Origin: Sycon ciliatum
Lineage: Eukaryota; Porifera; Calcarea; Leucosolenida; Sycettidae
Direction: 5' to 3'
NCBI RefSeq assembly: GCF_964019385.1
Contig: NC_088649.1
Location: 9,609,552 to 9,673,551 of the forward strand
DNA length: 64,000 bases
Part shown: piece after piece, positions 24,628 to 33,222 of the stretch
Layout of the letters: each line of letters begins with the position of its first letter
Position numbering within the stretch: position 1 is the stretch's first letter
Made by a program: the position numbers and the translations under genes
The notes under the pieces: generated by a model
What the model was told of the DNA's origin: nothing
Databases searched by the model: none
Seen by the model: the letters and a program-made list of their open reading frames with translations, nothing else

Positions 24628-24969
24628 ATCTGTGTGTGTGTGTTCATGTGTGTATGCATGTGTGTACGTGCGCGCCCAACATCGTTTCTCGTACAGGAAT
24701 GCAGCATGCCGTTCAAGGATGGCAACTTTCTGGAGAACAACGGCAAGCCGTACTGCGAGCGCCACTACCACGTCAGCAAGGGCAACATTGCCACGTGCTT
24801 TGCATGTAGGAAGCAAGTTGCCGGTCGCGTCCTGACAGCAATGGGCAGGAAGTACCACCCAGAGCATTTCTGCTGCTCGTTCTGCATGCAGGCTCTGACT
24901 ATGGGCACGTTCAAGGAGAGGCAGAACCGACCTTACTGCATGTCCTGTCATGCTAAGCTGTTCGGTTAG
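15870..24969 (+). CDS. PXN: Paxillin, focal-adhesion adaptor, eight coding exons, about 569 aa
   Basis: Coding segments are 15870-16071, 17486-17600, 18539-18717, 21108-21413, 22069-22295, 22822-22995, 23602-23835 and 24697-24969. All have GT/AG borders, and the total of 1,710 nt is divisible by three. LD motifs are visible at about aa 63-73 ([11 protein letters not shown], formed across intron 1), 146-155, 205-214, 236-249 ([13 protein letters not shown]) and 306-325. Four zinc-binding LIM domains start at about C333, C392, C452 and C513, and the protein ends KLFG. Paxillin family proteins sit at integrin adhesions; LD motifs bind kinases such as FAK and vinculin-type partners, and the LIM domains target the protein to adhesions. 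The length matches animal paxillins. An in-frame ATG at 15849 is an alternative start. Confidence 0.93.
16072..17485. other. Paxillin intron 1
   Basis: About 1.4 kb with no transposon that I recognise. A pyrimidine-rich TCTGTCCGTCY stretch at 17325-17460 precedes the acceptor. Confidence 0.7.
17486..17600 (+). CDS. PXN: Paxillin coding exon 2
   Basis: The acceptor is TTTAG and the donor GTAAGC. The exon completes LD1 as DALLADM and continues with a Pro/Val/Lys-rich linker. Phase follows exon 1 exactly. Confidence 0.9.
17970..18118 (+). mobile_element. LINE 3' end with (CTG/CTA)n tail in paxillin intron 2
   Basis: The sequence CCTAGGGTTCCCAGTAAAA ... GGGAGTTCCCTAGTAAAATAATAAA matches the end of the LINE at 49668-49730. 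In both places it is followed by a trinucleotide (TAC)n-type tail, here interrupted by TGC. This is therefore a 5'-truncated copy of the same non-LTR family. Confidence 0.75.
18290..18480. repeat. Dispersed repeat shared with 52490-52730
   Basis: The block TTATCGCATGAGCTGATTG and the following GTGGACATTATRGCGTAACT occur here and at 52499-52556. The downstream AGTTCTTTGGTTCTTTT corresponds to one arm of a short inverted repeat in the other copy. The class is unknown; it may be a foldback element. Confidence 0.6.
18539..18717 (+). CDS. PXN: Paxillin coding exon 3
   Basis: The acceptor is CATTGCAG and the donor GTAAGT. The exon carries an acidic stretch ([11 protein letters not shown]) followed by the LD2-like motif [14 protein letters not shown]. 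Confidence 0.9.
18792..19927. mobile_element. pogo/Tigger-like non-autonomous element in paxillin intron 3
   Basis: The left end CAGTAAAACCTGGTGTAAGC follows a TA dinucleotide. The right end, reverse complemented, reads TAGTAAAACCTGGTTTAAGC. These resemble pogo/Tigger termini. The interior opens frames on both strands but none contains a DDE transposase motif that I can see. The right TA duplication is degraded (TATG). Confidence 0.55.
20116..20310. mobile_element. pogo-like MITE in paxillin intron 3
   Basis: The inverted ends are CTAGCACACGGTGAAACCTG on the left and CTAGCACAGTAAAACCTGTC on the right in reverse complement. The interior repeats the GGTCxxxTT theme of the neighbouring MITE. 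Confidence 0.6.
20333..20560. mobile_element. pogo-like MITE, 228 bp, with TA duplication
   Basis: The element starts CAGTAAAACTTGTGACTTAC and ends ACAGGTTGTACTG, with TA at 20331-20332 and 20561-20562. Internally a 34-bp unit beginning GGTCTGTAGTACCAGGCTGG is tandemly repeated from 20469 and 20503. Confidence 0.75.
21108..21413 (+). CDS. PXN: Paxillin coding exon 4
   Basis: The acceptor is CTTTGCAG and the donor GTAAGA. An Ala/Pro-rich start leads to the LD3-like motif [13 protein letters not shown] and the very well conserved LD4 motif [14 protein letters not shown]. Confidence 0.92.
22069..22295 (+). CDS. PXN: Paxillin coding exon 5
   Basis: The acceptor is CGTTGCAG. The exon carries LD5 ([20 protein letters not shown]) and the first cysteine pair of LIM1 ([11 protein letters not shown]). 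Its donor lies in a 37-bp tandem duplication, so a second identical donor follows 37 bp downstream. Confidence 0.92.
22281..22354 (+). repeat. 37-bp tandem duplication covering the exon-5 splice donor
   Basis: The unit GGCATCGTGGGGCAGGTGAG plus 17 more bases occurs twice without a mismatch. The first copy contains the last 15 exonic bases and the GT donor at 22296; the second gives an identical donor at 22333. Use of the second donor would add GTG AGC GAT GAC TAG and stop the protein before LIM1 is completed. Confidence 0.95.
22421..22502 (+). repeat. GT/G-rich low-complexity tract
   Basis: A GGTGTGTGG-type run ends in about 20 consecutive G. It lies in paxillin intron 5. Confidence 0.9.
22629..22802 (+). 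repeat. (CT)n/(CA)n compound microsatellite
   Basis: CT, then a long CA run, then CT, CA and CT again, ending about 20 bp before the acceptor of paxillin exon 6. It contributes an extended pyrimidine-rich tract ahead of the splice site. Confidence 0.97.
22822..22995 (+). CDS. PXN: Paxillin coding exon 6, LIM1 and start of LIM2
   Basis: The 58-codon exon starts at [14 protein letters not shown] and ends at the first cysteine pair of LIM2 ([10 protein letters not shown]). The acceptor comes about 20 bp after a long CA/CT microsatellite. Confidence 0.95.
23364..23465 (+). mobile_element. Truncated pogo-like MITE in paxillin intron 6
   Basis: Starts CAGTAAAACATGTAACTAAC and follows 20333-20430 closely (CCTTGGGGCCAGAGAAAGCG-like block, then TTTAGTTAGAGGTTTGCAC). 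The right end is missing. Confidence 0.7.
23602..23835 (+). CDS. PXN: Paxillin coding exon 7, LIM2 and start of LIM3
   Basis: The 78-codon exon starts [15 protein letters not shown], includes all remaining LIM2 ligands, and starts LIM3 at CASC up to HPECFNCM. Confidence 0.95.
23874..23895 (+). repeat. Poly-G tract
   Basis: A run of about 20 G in paxillin intron 7. It could form a G-quadruplex and is prone to length error in assemblies. Confidence 0.9.
24226..24286 (+). repeat. Fragment of tRNA-derived SINE tail
   Basis: The segment GTGACAGCCAATATCTTCTT plus CAGACTTTTCCC matches the sequence directly after the tRNA-like unit at 47359-47431. This looks like the 3' body of the same SINE without its tRNA head. 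Confidence 0.5.
24545..24665 (+). repeat. (GT)n microsatellite
   Basis: An interrupted GT run that ends about 30 bp before the acceptor of paxillin exon 8. Confidence 0.95.
24697..24969 (+). CDS. PXN: Paxillin terminal coding exon, end of LIM3 and LIM4
   Basis: The acceptor is CGTACAG after a GT microsatellite. The exon completes LIM3 ([11 protein letters not shown] ... YCERHYH) and contains LIM4 (CFAC ... [10 protein letters not shown] ... YCMSC), ending KLFG and TAG at 24967. No clear AATAAA is seen close downstream. Confidence 0.95.
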   Translation, partial: ECSMPFKDGNFLENNGKPYCERHYHVSKGNIATCFACRKQVAGRVLTAMGRKYHPEHFCCSFCMQALTMGTFKERQNRPYCMSCHAKLFG

Positions 24970-25008
24970 CTGTGCCGTGTCGCCACCGTGGCCGTGCCGG
25001 CTGCACTC

Positions 25009-25207
25009 TCATGTGTGTGCGCCAGTGTGTGTGAGTGTGTGTGTGCGTTTGTGTGTGTGTGTGTGTGTGTGTATGTGTCTGTGATGCTCCGTCATGTGTG
25101 CGCGAGCGTGTGTAAGTGCATGGAAGTGTTTGTGCAAGAGAGTGTGTTCCGGTGTGCTGTGATGAAGCAGCAATTTGCATTTACCTTTTTTGCGTTTTGT
25201 GAGATCG

Positions 25208-25285
<78 letters not shown>

Positions 25286-25335
25286 CGAGTATGTGGATGT
25301 ACATGTATGTGTGGATGTATGCGTGTGTGTTTGTT
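25009..25335 (+). repeat. (GT)n microsatellites downstream of paxillin
   Basis: Two GT blocks (25013-25075 and 25207-25283) lie in what is probably the paxillin 3' untranslated region or the immediate flank. Confidence 0.9.
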
Positions 25336-25344
25336 TGCCATTTT

Positions 25345-26285
25345 CCTTCGTCACTGTTCTGCTTCTCCAATACACTAAACAAACAGCTGGACATGATTAC
25401 AGACATGTGGATAAGTTGAGGAGCTGTAATCCCATTCTGTGAAATTCTTTATTTGCTTCTCTAGTTAGCCTAGTTGGAATAAGCACATGTCAAAGCTTAT
25501 TAGAAAATCGTAACATACCATGATATACCCTTTGTTGACAGCAATGCCTGCATTGCAGGCCCCGTGTGTGCAGGTACTGCATGCAACCATCCATTCCTAA
25601 CGATGCATATAAGCATATCCACGTATACAAATCTTCACGCAAACGTCTTCCACGTTCTAGACAACATCTTGCCCATATCTGTTCGTCGGGTGTGTTGATG
25701 TACGAGCAATATATTTTTTTCAAAAATCCTATTCAACTCCCTGACCTTTTTTTCCGCGCACTACGGATTGTCAGTCAGCGTGCACAGGTACTAGCCGTGC
25801 CTGCTCGTCTTGCTCCACCACAGTGTCCTTTATTCAGGGGTGTCGCATACGGTACGGTCACTACGGTATTGACCGTACCACTATTTGCCTGTAGTACCCC
25901 GTGAATGAATAGAATGCACTGATTTGGGCTCTAAATTTCCACACTTTTCGGCTCAGCCACCCGCCACCGACGAGTAAATTGTACTTCAGATGGCTGACTG
26001 AACCACACTAAATTACCTTCCGACGCCCCAGTTATTGCACCTGAAATCTACTCAGATGATACTGTGTGTGTCCCTTCACCTGTGCAAATGCCTTCTGCAG
26101 GAACACATGATGATGATGTGCTGCGTGTGTGTTTACTCTTGCCGTCGTCGTACTGCTCTGAGCACATATCCGAAATATGTTTTTTGTTTCAGAATTCTCA
26201 GAGTCACCGCACACTCACGCATGCGCTTGCTTGCGCGTGTGTGCATGCGTGTCAGTGGTGGGTGGGTTGATGGTTCAGTGTGTGT
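25345..26285. other. Intergenic, no gene supported
   Basis: No supported gene. A short palindromic block around CGGTACGGTCACTACGG lies at 25848-25885. Nothing else stands out. Confidence 0.5.
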
Positions 26286-26324
26286 GTGGGGGGGGGGGGG
26301 TGCGTCCCGGCTGGAGACGAGTTG

Positions 26325-26540
26325 CGAGTAGCACTCCACCGCCACGGCCCGCTCCTGGTCCTCTTCTCTGTGTCTGTGGACGCCCATTTCGTCGACCAGG
26401 AGACCTGAAACGACATGCCAAGTTCTGCGCTTGTGTTCTCACTTGAACTTTCCGGCATTCGCTATCATTGCGTACGCAATGGGCAAGATCAAGGTCAAGG
26501 TGTGCGTGCTTGTGTGTGTGTGGGAGGTCTGGTTTCTGCT
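26325..26540 (+). pseudogene. LINE C-terminal remnant with C2H2-like finger and GT tail
   Basis: A frame ending at 26446 reads LLCVCGRPFRRPGDLKRHAK then FC, a zinc-finger-like C-terminus also seen at 32845-32928 and 56482-56571. It is followed by the imperfect hairpin CGCTATCATTGCGTACGCAA-TGGGC and then a GT-rich tail, the same order as at 32930 and 33075. I infer the 3' end of a non-LTR retrotransposon, 5' truncated. Confidence 0.65.
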
Positions 26541-26607
26541 TCCACTGAAGCACACATGTCGCGCCACGAGTTCCAGTAGGTAGTACAAACGTAACTAACC
26601 ATCTTGG

Positions 26608-26665
26608 GCAATGCTGTAGACAGCAAGCTGTTTCCGCCATAAAGGCCTCATCAGCAGGCCGAGCT
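26608..26665 (-). ncRNA. Degenerate hammerhead-ribozyme-like hairpin, copy 1
   Basis: On the minus strand CTGATGA is followed by GGCC-TTTAT-GGCG, then GAAA, then the perfect helix ACAGC/GCTGT and C, the order of a type I hammerhead core. Stem II has a mismatch beside GAAA, and the 5' strand of stem I is lost by deletion relative to the other copies. Probably inactive. Confidence 0.55.
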
Positions 26666-26953
26666 ATCATCCACGGTGCAAAGGAGACACCACAGACATT
26701 TTTTAAGGTTTTAAAAGATAGCTCGTCGCTCTAGCGCCAAAGTGCTCTAGTTTTAGGTTCAAGTTTATCACCATTGGCTAGCACATTCAGTATCAAGTTC
26801 ACGCCACCAGCGGCATAGCACTGACAGGGTTGAGGTCCTGATTATCACCAGCTGGGTGAAACCTTGGAGTTCAGTTGCCCTGTGTAGGTTCGAAACCTGC
26901 GCCATCACTGTAGTCTCAGGATTACCACCACGCACGTGGTCTGCTGGTACGGT

Positions 26954-26961
26954 TGTATAAA
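26954..26961 (+). promoter_or_regulatory. TATA box of LRR-like gene, copy 1
   Basis: TATAAAAA lies about 125 bp upstream of the ATG at 27084. The equivalent box is conserved in copy 2. No intron is needed between it and the reading frame. Confidence 0.5.
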
Positions 26962-27083
26962 AAGGTGGATTGAACGTCATACCTGCATTGAAGATTCGAT
27001 TTCCAGGATGTCATATTTGTCCAGTTGGTTGTGTTACCTTGGCTTGCACGCGCAGACTTTGTTTTTGTATAATTATAATAATT

Positions 27084-28319
27084 ATGGACCTACTATCAAG
27101 GTCAGTGACGAACTCGGGAAGATTTGCCGTGACGTCAGAAGCAGACGATGACCCCGGCACACCTGCACCAGTATATGTAGACGCACAAGGTGTTTGCCTA
27201 GATGATGGGAGAACTATGACCCTCACAAGGCATGGCCTAATGGATAGAAAACATCCCGTTACCCAAGTTGACTTCAGCTGGTGCCAACTAAACGACTCTG
27301 CCTTCCTCAGAATTGCCTCTTGCCTCGGGCATTGCGAAGAGTTGATCCGGTTTGTAGCCGATTGGACGTGTCTCACGGATATCAGCGCCGACCGCATACG
27401 ATTTGTAGTGGCGAAGCAGAGTTCACATCTGCGTCACTTCAGCTTGCTGCATGGCACGACGTTCACCTGCGATGGCCTCTGCAAAATCTTGCAAGGACTA
27501 GCCCAGTGTTGCAAACTGGCCGTCCTGCGTATTTCCGCTGGTACGCATAACTGTACCCAGTCATGTACTGGCGGAGCTGAGGCACTCTTCCTAGCCTTGT
27601 CCACTGCACTTTGGAAAAACAGACGGACGTTGAGAGATGTCACATTGACTGGTATTGACACGCGCCGGTTTGCCAAACCGTTCCTGTCTTGTCTCACCCA
27701 TTCATGTGTTTCTCGCCTGGCCAAACTCCGATTCGTTGGACTCAATTTGGACAGCGCACTGTATATGGGTCTGCTGCAATCGGCCATTAAACATTGTTCC
27801 GGAACGCTAACACAATTTAGAGTGGAGAATGACAAGTTAGGCCTGAGCTTCGTCGAAAACATTATAGAGCCGCTCGCAGAATGCAGCACATTGCATACGG
27901 TAGGTTTTGTCAATATCGGAATCCCATCTAGCGCGCTACTGATCCTCGGCCGTATTGCTGCTAAACAACGCCAGACCGCTACGGGATTCACGTTAGACAT
28001 CCTGGGAAATGATTTCTCCGAGGAGCTGGATGAATGTGTCTGTGCCGAAGTCGCAATCGCGTTCAGGTCACTGTTCATACTCTTCATTGATGTGGACAAG
28101 GTTCATCCAAACATCATGGGGGCCTTGCGATGGACCATGAAGACACGCTACAGAATCCGCAGCGAGCCAGCTGGCTCTTTGCCCGAAATTCCTCCGACAG
28201 CATTCCCGTCGCGGCCCTTGTTTGAGCACTGGTTGTTCCTACAGGAATATTCTATGAACACCAAGGCCAGTACTACGGGTAGAAGTCAAGATCAAAAACC
28301 CGAACTGCGTGTTCCATAA
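27084..28319 (+). CDS. LRR-like protein, single exon, 411 aa (copy 1)
   Basis: The start is taken at 27084 (MDLLSRSVTNSG) because this methionine is shared with copy 2, whereas the upstream extension of the frame is not conserved. The protein has repeated Leu/Cys-spaced segments of RNI/leucine-rich-repeat type, such as VTQVDFSWCQLNDSAFLRIA, LRDVTLTGIDTRRF and LAKLRFVGLNLDS, and alternating predicted helices. There is no signal peptide or membrane segment. The last 22 residues (from YSMNTKAS) are absent from copy 2. LRR proteins usually act as binding scaffolds, but the target here cannot be inferred. The gene lies between a hammerhead-like hairpin and LINE tails, so it could be a gene carried inside a repeat unit. 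Confidence 0.7.
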   Translation: MDLLSRSVTNSGRFAVTSEADDDPGTPAPVYVDAQGVCLDDGRTMTLTRHGLMDRKHPVTQVDFSWCQLNDSAFLRIASCLGHCEELIRFVADWTCLTDISADRIRFVVAKQSSHLRHFSLLHGTTFTCDGLCKILQGLAQCCKLAVLRISAGTHNCTQSCTGGAEALFLALSTALWKNRRTLRDVTLTGIDTRRFAKPFLSCLTHSCVSRLAKLRFVGLNLDSALYMGLLQSAIKHCSGTLTQFRVENDKLGLSFVENIIEPLAECSTLHTVGFVNIGIPSSALLILGRIAAKQRQTATGFTLDILGNDFSEELDECVCAEVAIAFRSLFILFIDVDKVHPNIMGALRWTMKTRYRIRSEPAGSLPEIPPTAFPSRPLFEHWLFLQEYSMNTKASTTGRSQDQKPELRVP

Positions 28320-28778
28320 TTAATTTATTATTTTCATTTTCAAACCTCTTGTGCTGGCAAAAATACCATCTTGATCAATCATAGAACTGCAACTAAAACC
28401 AAAAATATTTTTTTCTATTACATGACTATTGGCATTGTCAACGAGAGTAGCTCCTGCTTTGCTATCCCCTGAGATCACGCAGGATCAGTGTCCAGATGTG
28501 GCACGCGCTCAACATTGATTGTGTGCTGTTCTTCATAAAGTTAGTTCTCTCATGTATTGATGTCCTGCAGTGCAGCCTACCTTGCTCACCTTCGCGTCCT
28601 TGTCGGACACTCTCTGCACACGGGGAAAGCACGCCTCCTATACTGACTGTCTACCGGTGCATCGCGCACTGGAGGTCGATACACGCTGTAGTGTAGGCTG
28701 TAGCCCCACGCCCCATGCCGAGCACTGGTGTCGTATGTTGTCCCACCATTCACCATGCACTGTACAAATCTTGTAATA

Positions 28779-29059
28779 ACATCATTTAAAATACTTGTGC
28801 TTGCACAACGTTGTATGTTCCCTACATCACGCAATGCACCAGTGCACCTTTTTTCAGTTTCCTATGTTGCCCCATAAGCACGACTGACCAGTCTATCGCT
28901 AGTGTCTTCAGTTTCTCACATCTCGCACCATGGCACTGCATCAGTACCATACTGGTATTGCTTGCCCCCCCCCCCTTCCTTCCTCTTTCAATCCCCACTG
29001 GCGCTGTATCACTAATCTGTGCTCTTGTCCCATCACTCGCCTGTGTACACTAATGATGT
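28779..29059. other. Non-coding with local direct repeats
   Basis: Direct repeats of CTGTATCACTAATMTGKGCTC and of GTGTACACTAATGATGTACT occur at 29007-29080, the second again at 29471. These look like duplication within the adjoining LINE end. Confidence 0.5.
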
Positions 29060-29465
29060 ACTGTATCACTAATATGGGCTCTTGTCCCTTTACTGCACGC
29101 GTTTGGAACAGTCTTCCACCTGATGCGAGAAACATCACGTCCCCCCTACAGTTCAAGGGTGTGTTGCACGCGTATTGTCTTACTTCAAGTACTGTAGCAT
29201 GACAGCAACCCCCCTCCCCTGTCTTGAGTACTACTAGTTTGTAGTAATCCTGATGCTCTGATACATGCCGAGGCTAGCTGTATGCTCAGTCTCAGGCTAG
29301 CTGTATGCTCAGTCTATACATTCTTGATCTTATCTTCTTCTTTTTTTCTTTTTTTTCCTTTCTCTTTTCTTTAAAATGTTTTACTGCCAGAAGTCGTCTT
29401 CATATCAGGAGGCAGACATGCCTGTTTGTTGTACGACTTAAAATAAATCCAACCAACCAACCAAC
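29060..29465 (+). pseudogene. LINE 3' end with (CAAC)n tail
   Basis: The frame MGSCPFTARVWNSLPPDARN then SPLQFKGVLHAYCL is the characteristic C-terminus of CR1/L2-type reverse-transcriptase polyproteins (WNSLP ... FK..L). It is followed by a pyrimidine-rich 3' region and AAATAAATCCAACCAACCAA as tail. Confidence 0.75.
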
Positions 29466-30719
29466 TCGTCTGTGTACACTAATGATGTACTGTACTGGCC
29501 CCTCTGTCATTCCATCACACATCACCCATTTATATGAATGCCTCGAGACCAGTGCTGCCCATCTAGTGGCAATGCTCCATAATACAGAACTATACCAGCG
29601 ACCCCACATGTCCTGCCCTGCAGACGTGACATTGTGTAGATTACACTATACATTTGTACATCTACATGTACGGCTCATTCACACTGAGATGTCTTCCGTA
29701 TTAATTTTAAATTAATGTCTAACACATCATGTGAAGACGAGGTGATGGATCCAAAACAATACATCCGAGTACAGTTACGGTTCTTGATCCTTCCTCTTTC
29801 CATGTTTGCATCGATTTATCGCGGTCCTGTACTTAAACACGAATTGGATTATCACGGGGGCATATTTCTGTTCCGTGCCATTGGGCAATAAATTAGCCTC
29901 TGGATCGTGCACCAAACAACGTGCGGGCCTGACAAAATATTGGGCCGGCATGTTGTTCCTTTTCGGCTCAGGCTTTTCCAAACTGTAGAGGCATATGCAT
30001 GTTATTGGGATGGTTTAATATCATGACGAAGAGCGTTTTTGTATCCGGCTAGTCAAATAGTTTGGCACGGCTAAGAATTGGGTCATCAGCAAGCTCACGT
30101 TGCAATATTCGTGTCCAGTCAGACCACTTAGAAGGGATGAAGCACACATTAAGTCATGCATGGATACTAAAGTTGGTGAAGACAGTCGGACTCAGGTGCA
30201 CCATATCCCCAAGATATCCGCTTTAATTTAAAAGCGCACTTAGCACCAAGACAATCATGGGCTGTCGGGTGTCGGCACGCCGTAGATTAAAGGGTTGACA
30301 AAAAGTACATGGGCAAGCAGGCATTCAGAAACCATGCTAGATACTATGAAGTACTATGAGCCCGTAACTCGCAGGAAATGTCGGAAAGCAGCTGGTCAAG
30401 CATACCAATTTGCTAATACTCGCCCATCGACTGCTCCCAAATCCTTTCAGGGTTCATTTCCGTTCACTATCACCTGTAACCCGCTTCCGGCTTCCTTATT
30501 CTGAATATTCACCTAACGGCCATCCCTCAAGAGCCTCCAAGCGTTCAAGGAAAATGTCCAACACTATCTTCGCCGTAGCCATTGGCTTTGGGCCACTGTC
30601 TCTCTCTCTCTAGGAACAACTCTTTAGGAACAAATATCAGGATGCATACTCCCCCCCCCCCCCCTTCTGGCATTTATGTCCTCTCGTCCTCCACACTGAC
30701 CATCCACGACATCATTGCA
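29466..30719. other. Intergenic, no gene supported
   Basis: No supported gene or complete element. A poly-C run occurs at 30651-30664. Confidence 0.5.
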
Positions 30720-30945
30720 CTCCCACCCTTTTCATTTTGCCGACCCGTACAGTTCTACCTTTTGTTTTTGGTGCGCGTTTTTGACCTGATGCCGAGACCT
30801 CGGATCGGGAGAGCCATCAATGCTCCAACATCACTGTTGTGTGTCGCTGCAGCCGCTGCTCAGTAATAGGCACGATTTCCTAGTGTCAATGCCATTGTCT
30901 TCCATTATTATTTTCGAGTTGGGTATGTTAACATAGGAAAAAAGA
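30720..30945 (+). mobile_element. LINE 3' end fragment, family A
   Basis: Follows the reverse complement of 45907-46110: TTTTGTTTTTGGTGCGCGTT, a GCCGAGACCTCGG block, then CTGCTCAGTAATAGGCACG and CCATTGTCTTCCATTATTAT. It is a longer copy of the fragment at 3952, without coding sequence. Confidence 0.7.
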
Positions 30946-31013
30946 CCTGGGGTACAAAGGAACACAGGCTGAAGAATTGACATGCGACTTGCAGAGGAGA
31001 GTAAAGCTCAATA

Positions 31014-31053
31014 GTGTGCGTGTGTGTGTTTGTGTGTGTGTGTGTGTGTGTGC
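31014..31053 (+). repeat. (GT)n microsatellite
   Basis: GT repeat directly abutting the 3' end of the minus-strand LINE fragment. Confidence 0.9.
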
Positions 31054-31067
31054 CCATGTACTTTTTG

Positions 31068-32015
31068 TCACCTTGCGAGGTGACCAAGCCATCGCAGGCG
31101 ACTCGCACGAATGGCCTCCTCCAGCGAGGCTGGCATGCCGCTGCGCTTCGCCAAGTCTTCACTTGACAGGTGTTCCTGCCACTGCTGGTCTCGGGTAACA
31201 CTCAGGATCGTGCGAACACACTGTCGATGGAACGTGTCCAACCTGCGCAGGAGGGGTGCCTTCAGCGTCCATGTCTCAGAACCATACAGCAGCACTGTAA
31301 GGATCACGGCCTGGTAGACCTGACGTCGGATTCCAAGCGACAGACCTGAGTTCCGGAAAATTGGTTGGAGGAGGCTACCAAACGCCCTCGATGCCTTGGC
31401 GAGACGAGTTGTGACTTCGGCATCCAGCTCTCCATCGTCGCTGATCGTACTGCCGAGGTAGGTAAAATCGCTGACCACACCGATCACGTCACCAGCACTC
31501 CCAGGCACCACAATATCAGCACGGATGACACTCGGACCGACCGCCAAGAACTTCGTCTTCTGCACACTAACAGTCAGGCCCCAGCCTGACGCACACTGCG
31601 TAAATTCCTTCACCATCGTCTCCATGTGCTCGTACGAAGTGGTATACAGGGCAGCATCATCCGCAAATAGCGACTCCGACACGGATAATTCTGTGAGTCT
31701 GTGCTTGGCAGTACGGTCGCCAACCAACCTGCGGCCGATACGATGTTTCATCGGGAAACTAGGCACTGTGGATGTTGAGCGCCAGTGTGCAAGGACGGCA
31801 GAGAAGTAGAGGTTGAACAACATCGGAGCCAGGGTGCAACCCTGGCGTAGACCATTCTCCACCCCAAAGCTGTCAGACTGGCCACTACCCACGCGAACAG
31901 ACGCCATCATACCATCGTGAAGAGACCGGATCACCTGAAGCATGCGCGGAGGCACACCGAGCAGGCGCGTACGCAGGGTCACCTCTAGGGGGGTTTCCAA
32001 CCGAATCCCAAACAA
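31068..32015 (-). pseudogene. Non-LTR retrotransposon reverse-transcriptase fragment, 315 aa
   Basis: The open frame contains RT motifs: GLRQGCTLAPMLFNLYFS (block 4-like), the catalytic FADDAALYTT, GLTVSVQKTKFLAVG, FTYLGSTISDDG, VLLYGSETW and, near the end, RASRLRWLGHLAR. These are hallmarks of LINE-type RTs with a RLRWLGH thumb/C-terminal segment. The N-terminal endonuclease and the first RT blocks are missing, as is everything after the RLRWLGHLAR motif, so it is truncated at both ends. The frame itself has no internal stops, suggesting a fairly recent copy. Confidence 0.9.
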
Positions 32016-32613
32016 TGAGTTTTAATTTTTAACCCTTTCTAAAGAGCACTAGGAAATTTTCAAAATTATGCATTTTTCGTGTTGTTTGGATCATAACTTC
32101 TGTTCTACTCACTCAATCTTCATTATCTTGGGCTTCCTGGAAGTGGAAAGGTACCAGTGAGAGAATGAGGTCAACCATGATAGCCAGGACACATTACAGT
32201 CATGTACATATCCAGCGCTATAGGCTATAGCGGTAGAGTGCAGCGACGGTGCGAAAAATGCCCCAAACAGGCCCAAACACGTCCTGCTCCAGCGATTTCG
32301 TTTTTCTTGATCGCAGAGTGTCGATTTTTTTGCTGTGTACTCTTGAAAATATCACAAGTGAAGCTCCTGCAATTTTGAGCAAATCAGCGCGACGAAAATC
32401 TCAAATTCTCGATACTCAAGTCGCACTGCGCGCTTTTCAAATTGCCGAGATCGCGGCTCAACTTACGAATGATTTATCTCACGATACATTGCTTGCAACG
32501 CTTCGAAAATTGTTTCAACCGACAGCTGAGAGTTTTCCATTCGACCTGGATATTTGGATTGTTGGATTTGAGCGAGATTTGACTGAGTTACGATCTTTTG
32601 AAGTTTTGCATTC
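32016..32613. other. Unassigned sequence between opposed LINE fragments
   Basis: A 249-aa plus-strand frame covers 32249-32998 but shows no domain and overlaps the better-supported LINE frame after 32614. I do not call it a gene. Confidence 0.5.
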
Positions 32614-32999
32614 TTGCCAGATCGATCATGCGCCCTACCAAAAAATGCCCAAAAACCTTGCTCGTTTGGAACATTTGGGGGGTTTCCGGGCAACGGGAAA
32701 CCCCCCTGCGTACGCGCCTGCCGAGTTTCTGCGACCGGTGCGACCGGTGCGACCGGTATCCCGGAGGCGCAATGGTACCACCTTGCTCAGGACCGGAGGG
32801 ACTGGCGCGAACGTAGCCGTCGGAAGCCACCAAGCCAGCCCCAACCAAGAGTGTTCGTCTGTGTCTGCGGCCGCGACTTTCGCCGTCCGAATGATTTATC
32901 CCGACACAAGAACTACTGCCTCGCCTAATAGCTATCATCGCCTTCGGCGATGGGCTTTCCAAAGGTCCAAAGGTGTGTGTGTGTGTGTGTGTGTGTGAT

Positions 33000-33045
<46 letters not shown>

Positions 33046-33050
33046 ACAAG
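32614..33050 (+). pseudogene. LINE C-terminus with zinc finger, hairpin and GT tail
   Basis: The frame ending at 32928 contains HLAQDRRDWRERS, typical of LINE C-termini, and then VCVCGRDFRRPNDLSRHKNY plus C. After the stop comes the hairpin GCTATCATCGCCTTCGGCGA-TGGGC and a long GT run. A GCGACCGGT motif is triplicated around 32734-32757. Upstream coding sequence is missing. Confidence 0.7.
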
Positions 33051-33070
33051 TTGCTATGTCGAACATAGCT

Positions 33071-33160
33071 GTTCGCTATCATCGCTTCCGCGATGGGCAA
33101 GTCTGAGGTCTGAGGTGTGTGTGTGGGCGTGTGTGTGTGCGTGTTTTTGTCTGTGTGTGA
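33071..33160 (+). mobile_element. Second LINE hairpin and GT tail
   Basis: CGCTATCATCGCTTCCGCGA-TGGGC followed by AAGTCTGAGGTCTGAGGTGT and GT repeats. It repeats the terminal structure at 32930 and 26459 without coding sequence. Confidence 0.65.
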
Positions 33161-33222
33161 ACGGGAGGAGAGAGACAAAGAGATCGTTAAAGAGAATGAG
33201 TGAGGGTTCGACAGGTTTCATA

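Larger units (their letters stand above)
26608..28778. repeat. Duplicated unit, copy 1
   Basis: This 2.2-kb block is over 90% identical by eye to 34449-36628. Homology starts at CAATGCTGTAGACAGCAAGC and stops just after AATCTTGTAATRACAT. It includes the hammerhead-like hairpin, a short region with a GGTTCGAAACC B-box-like sequence (26889), a TATA box, the reading frame and a 3' flank. Copies are 7.8 kb apart in direct orientation. Confidence 0.9.

Noticed and set aside
32249-32998. 249-aa plus-strand frame
   Set aside because: No domain in its unique part, and its end overlaps the better supported LINE zinc-finger frame and a GT repeat.
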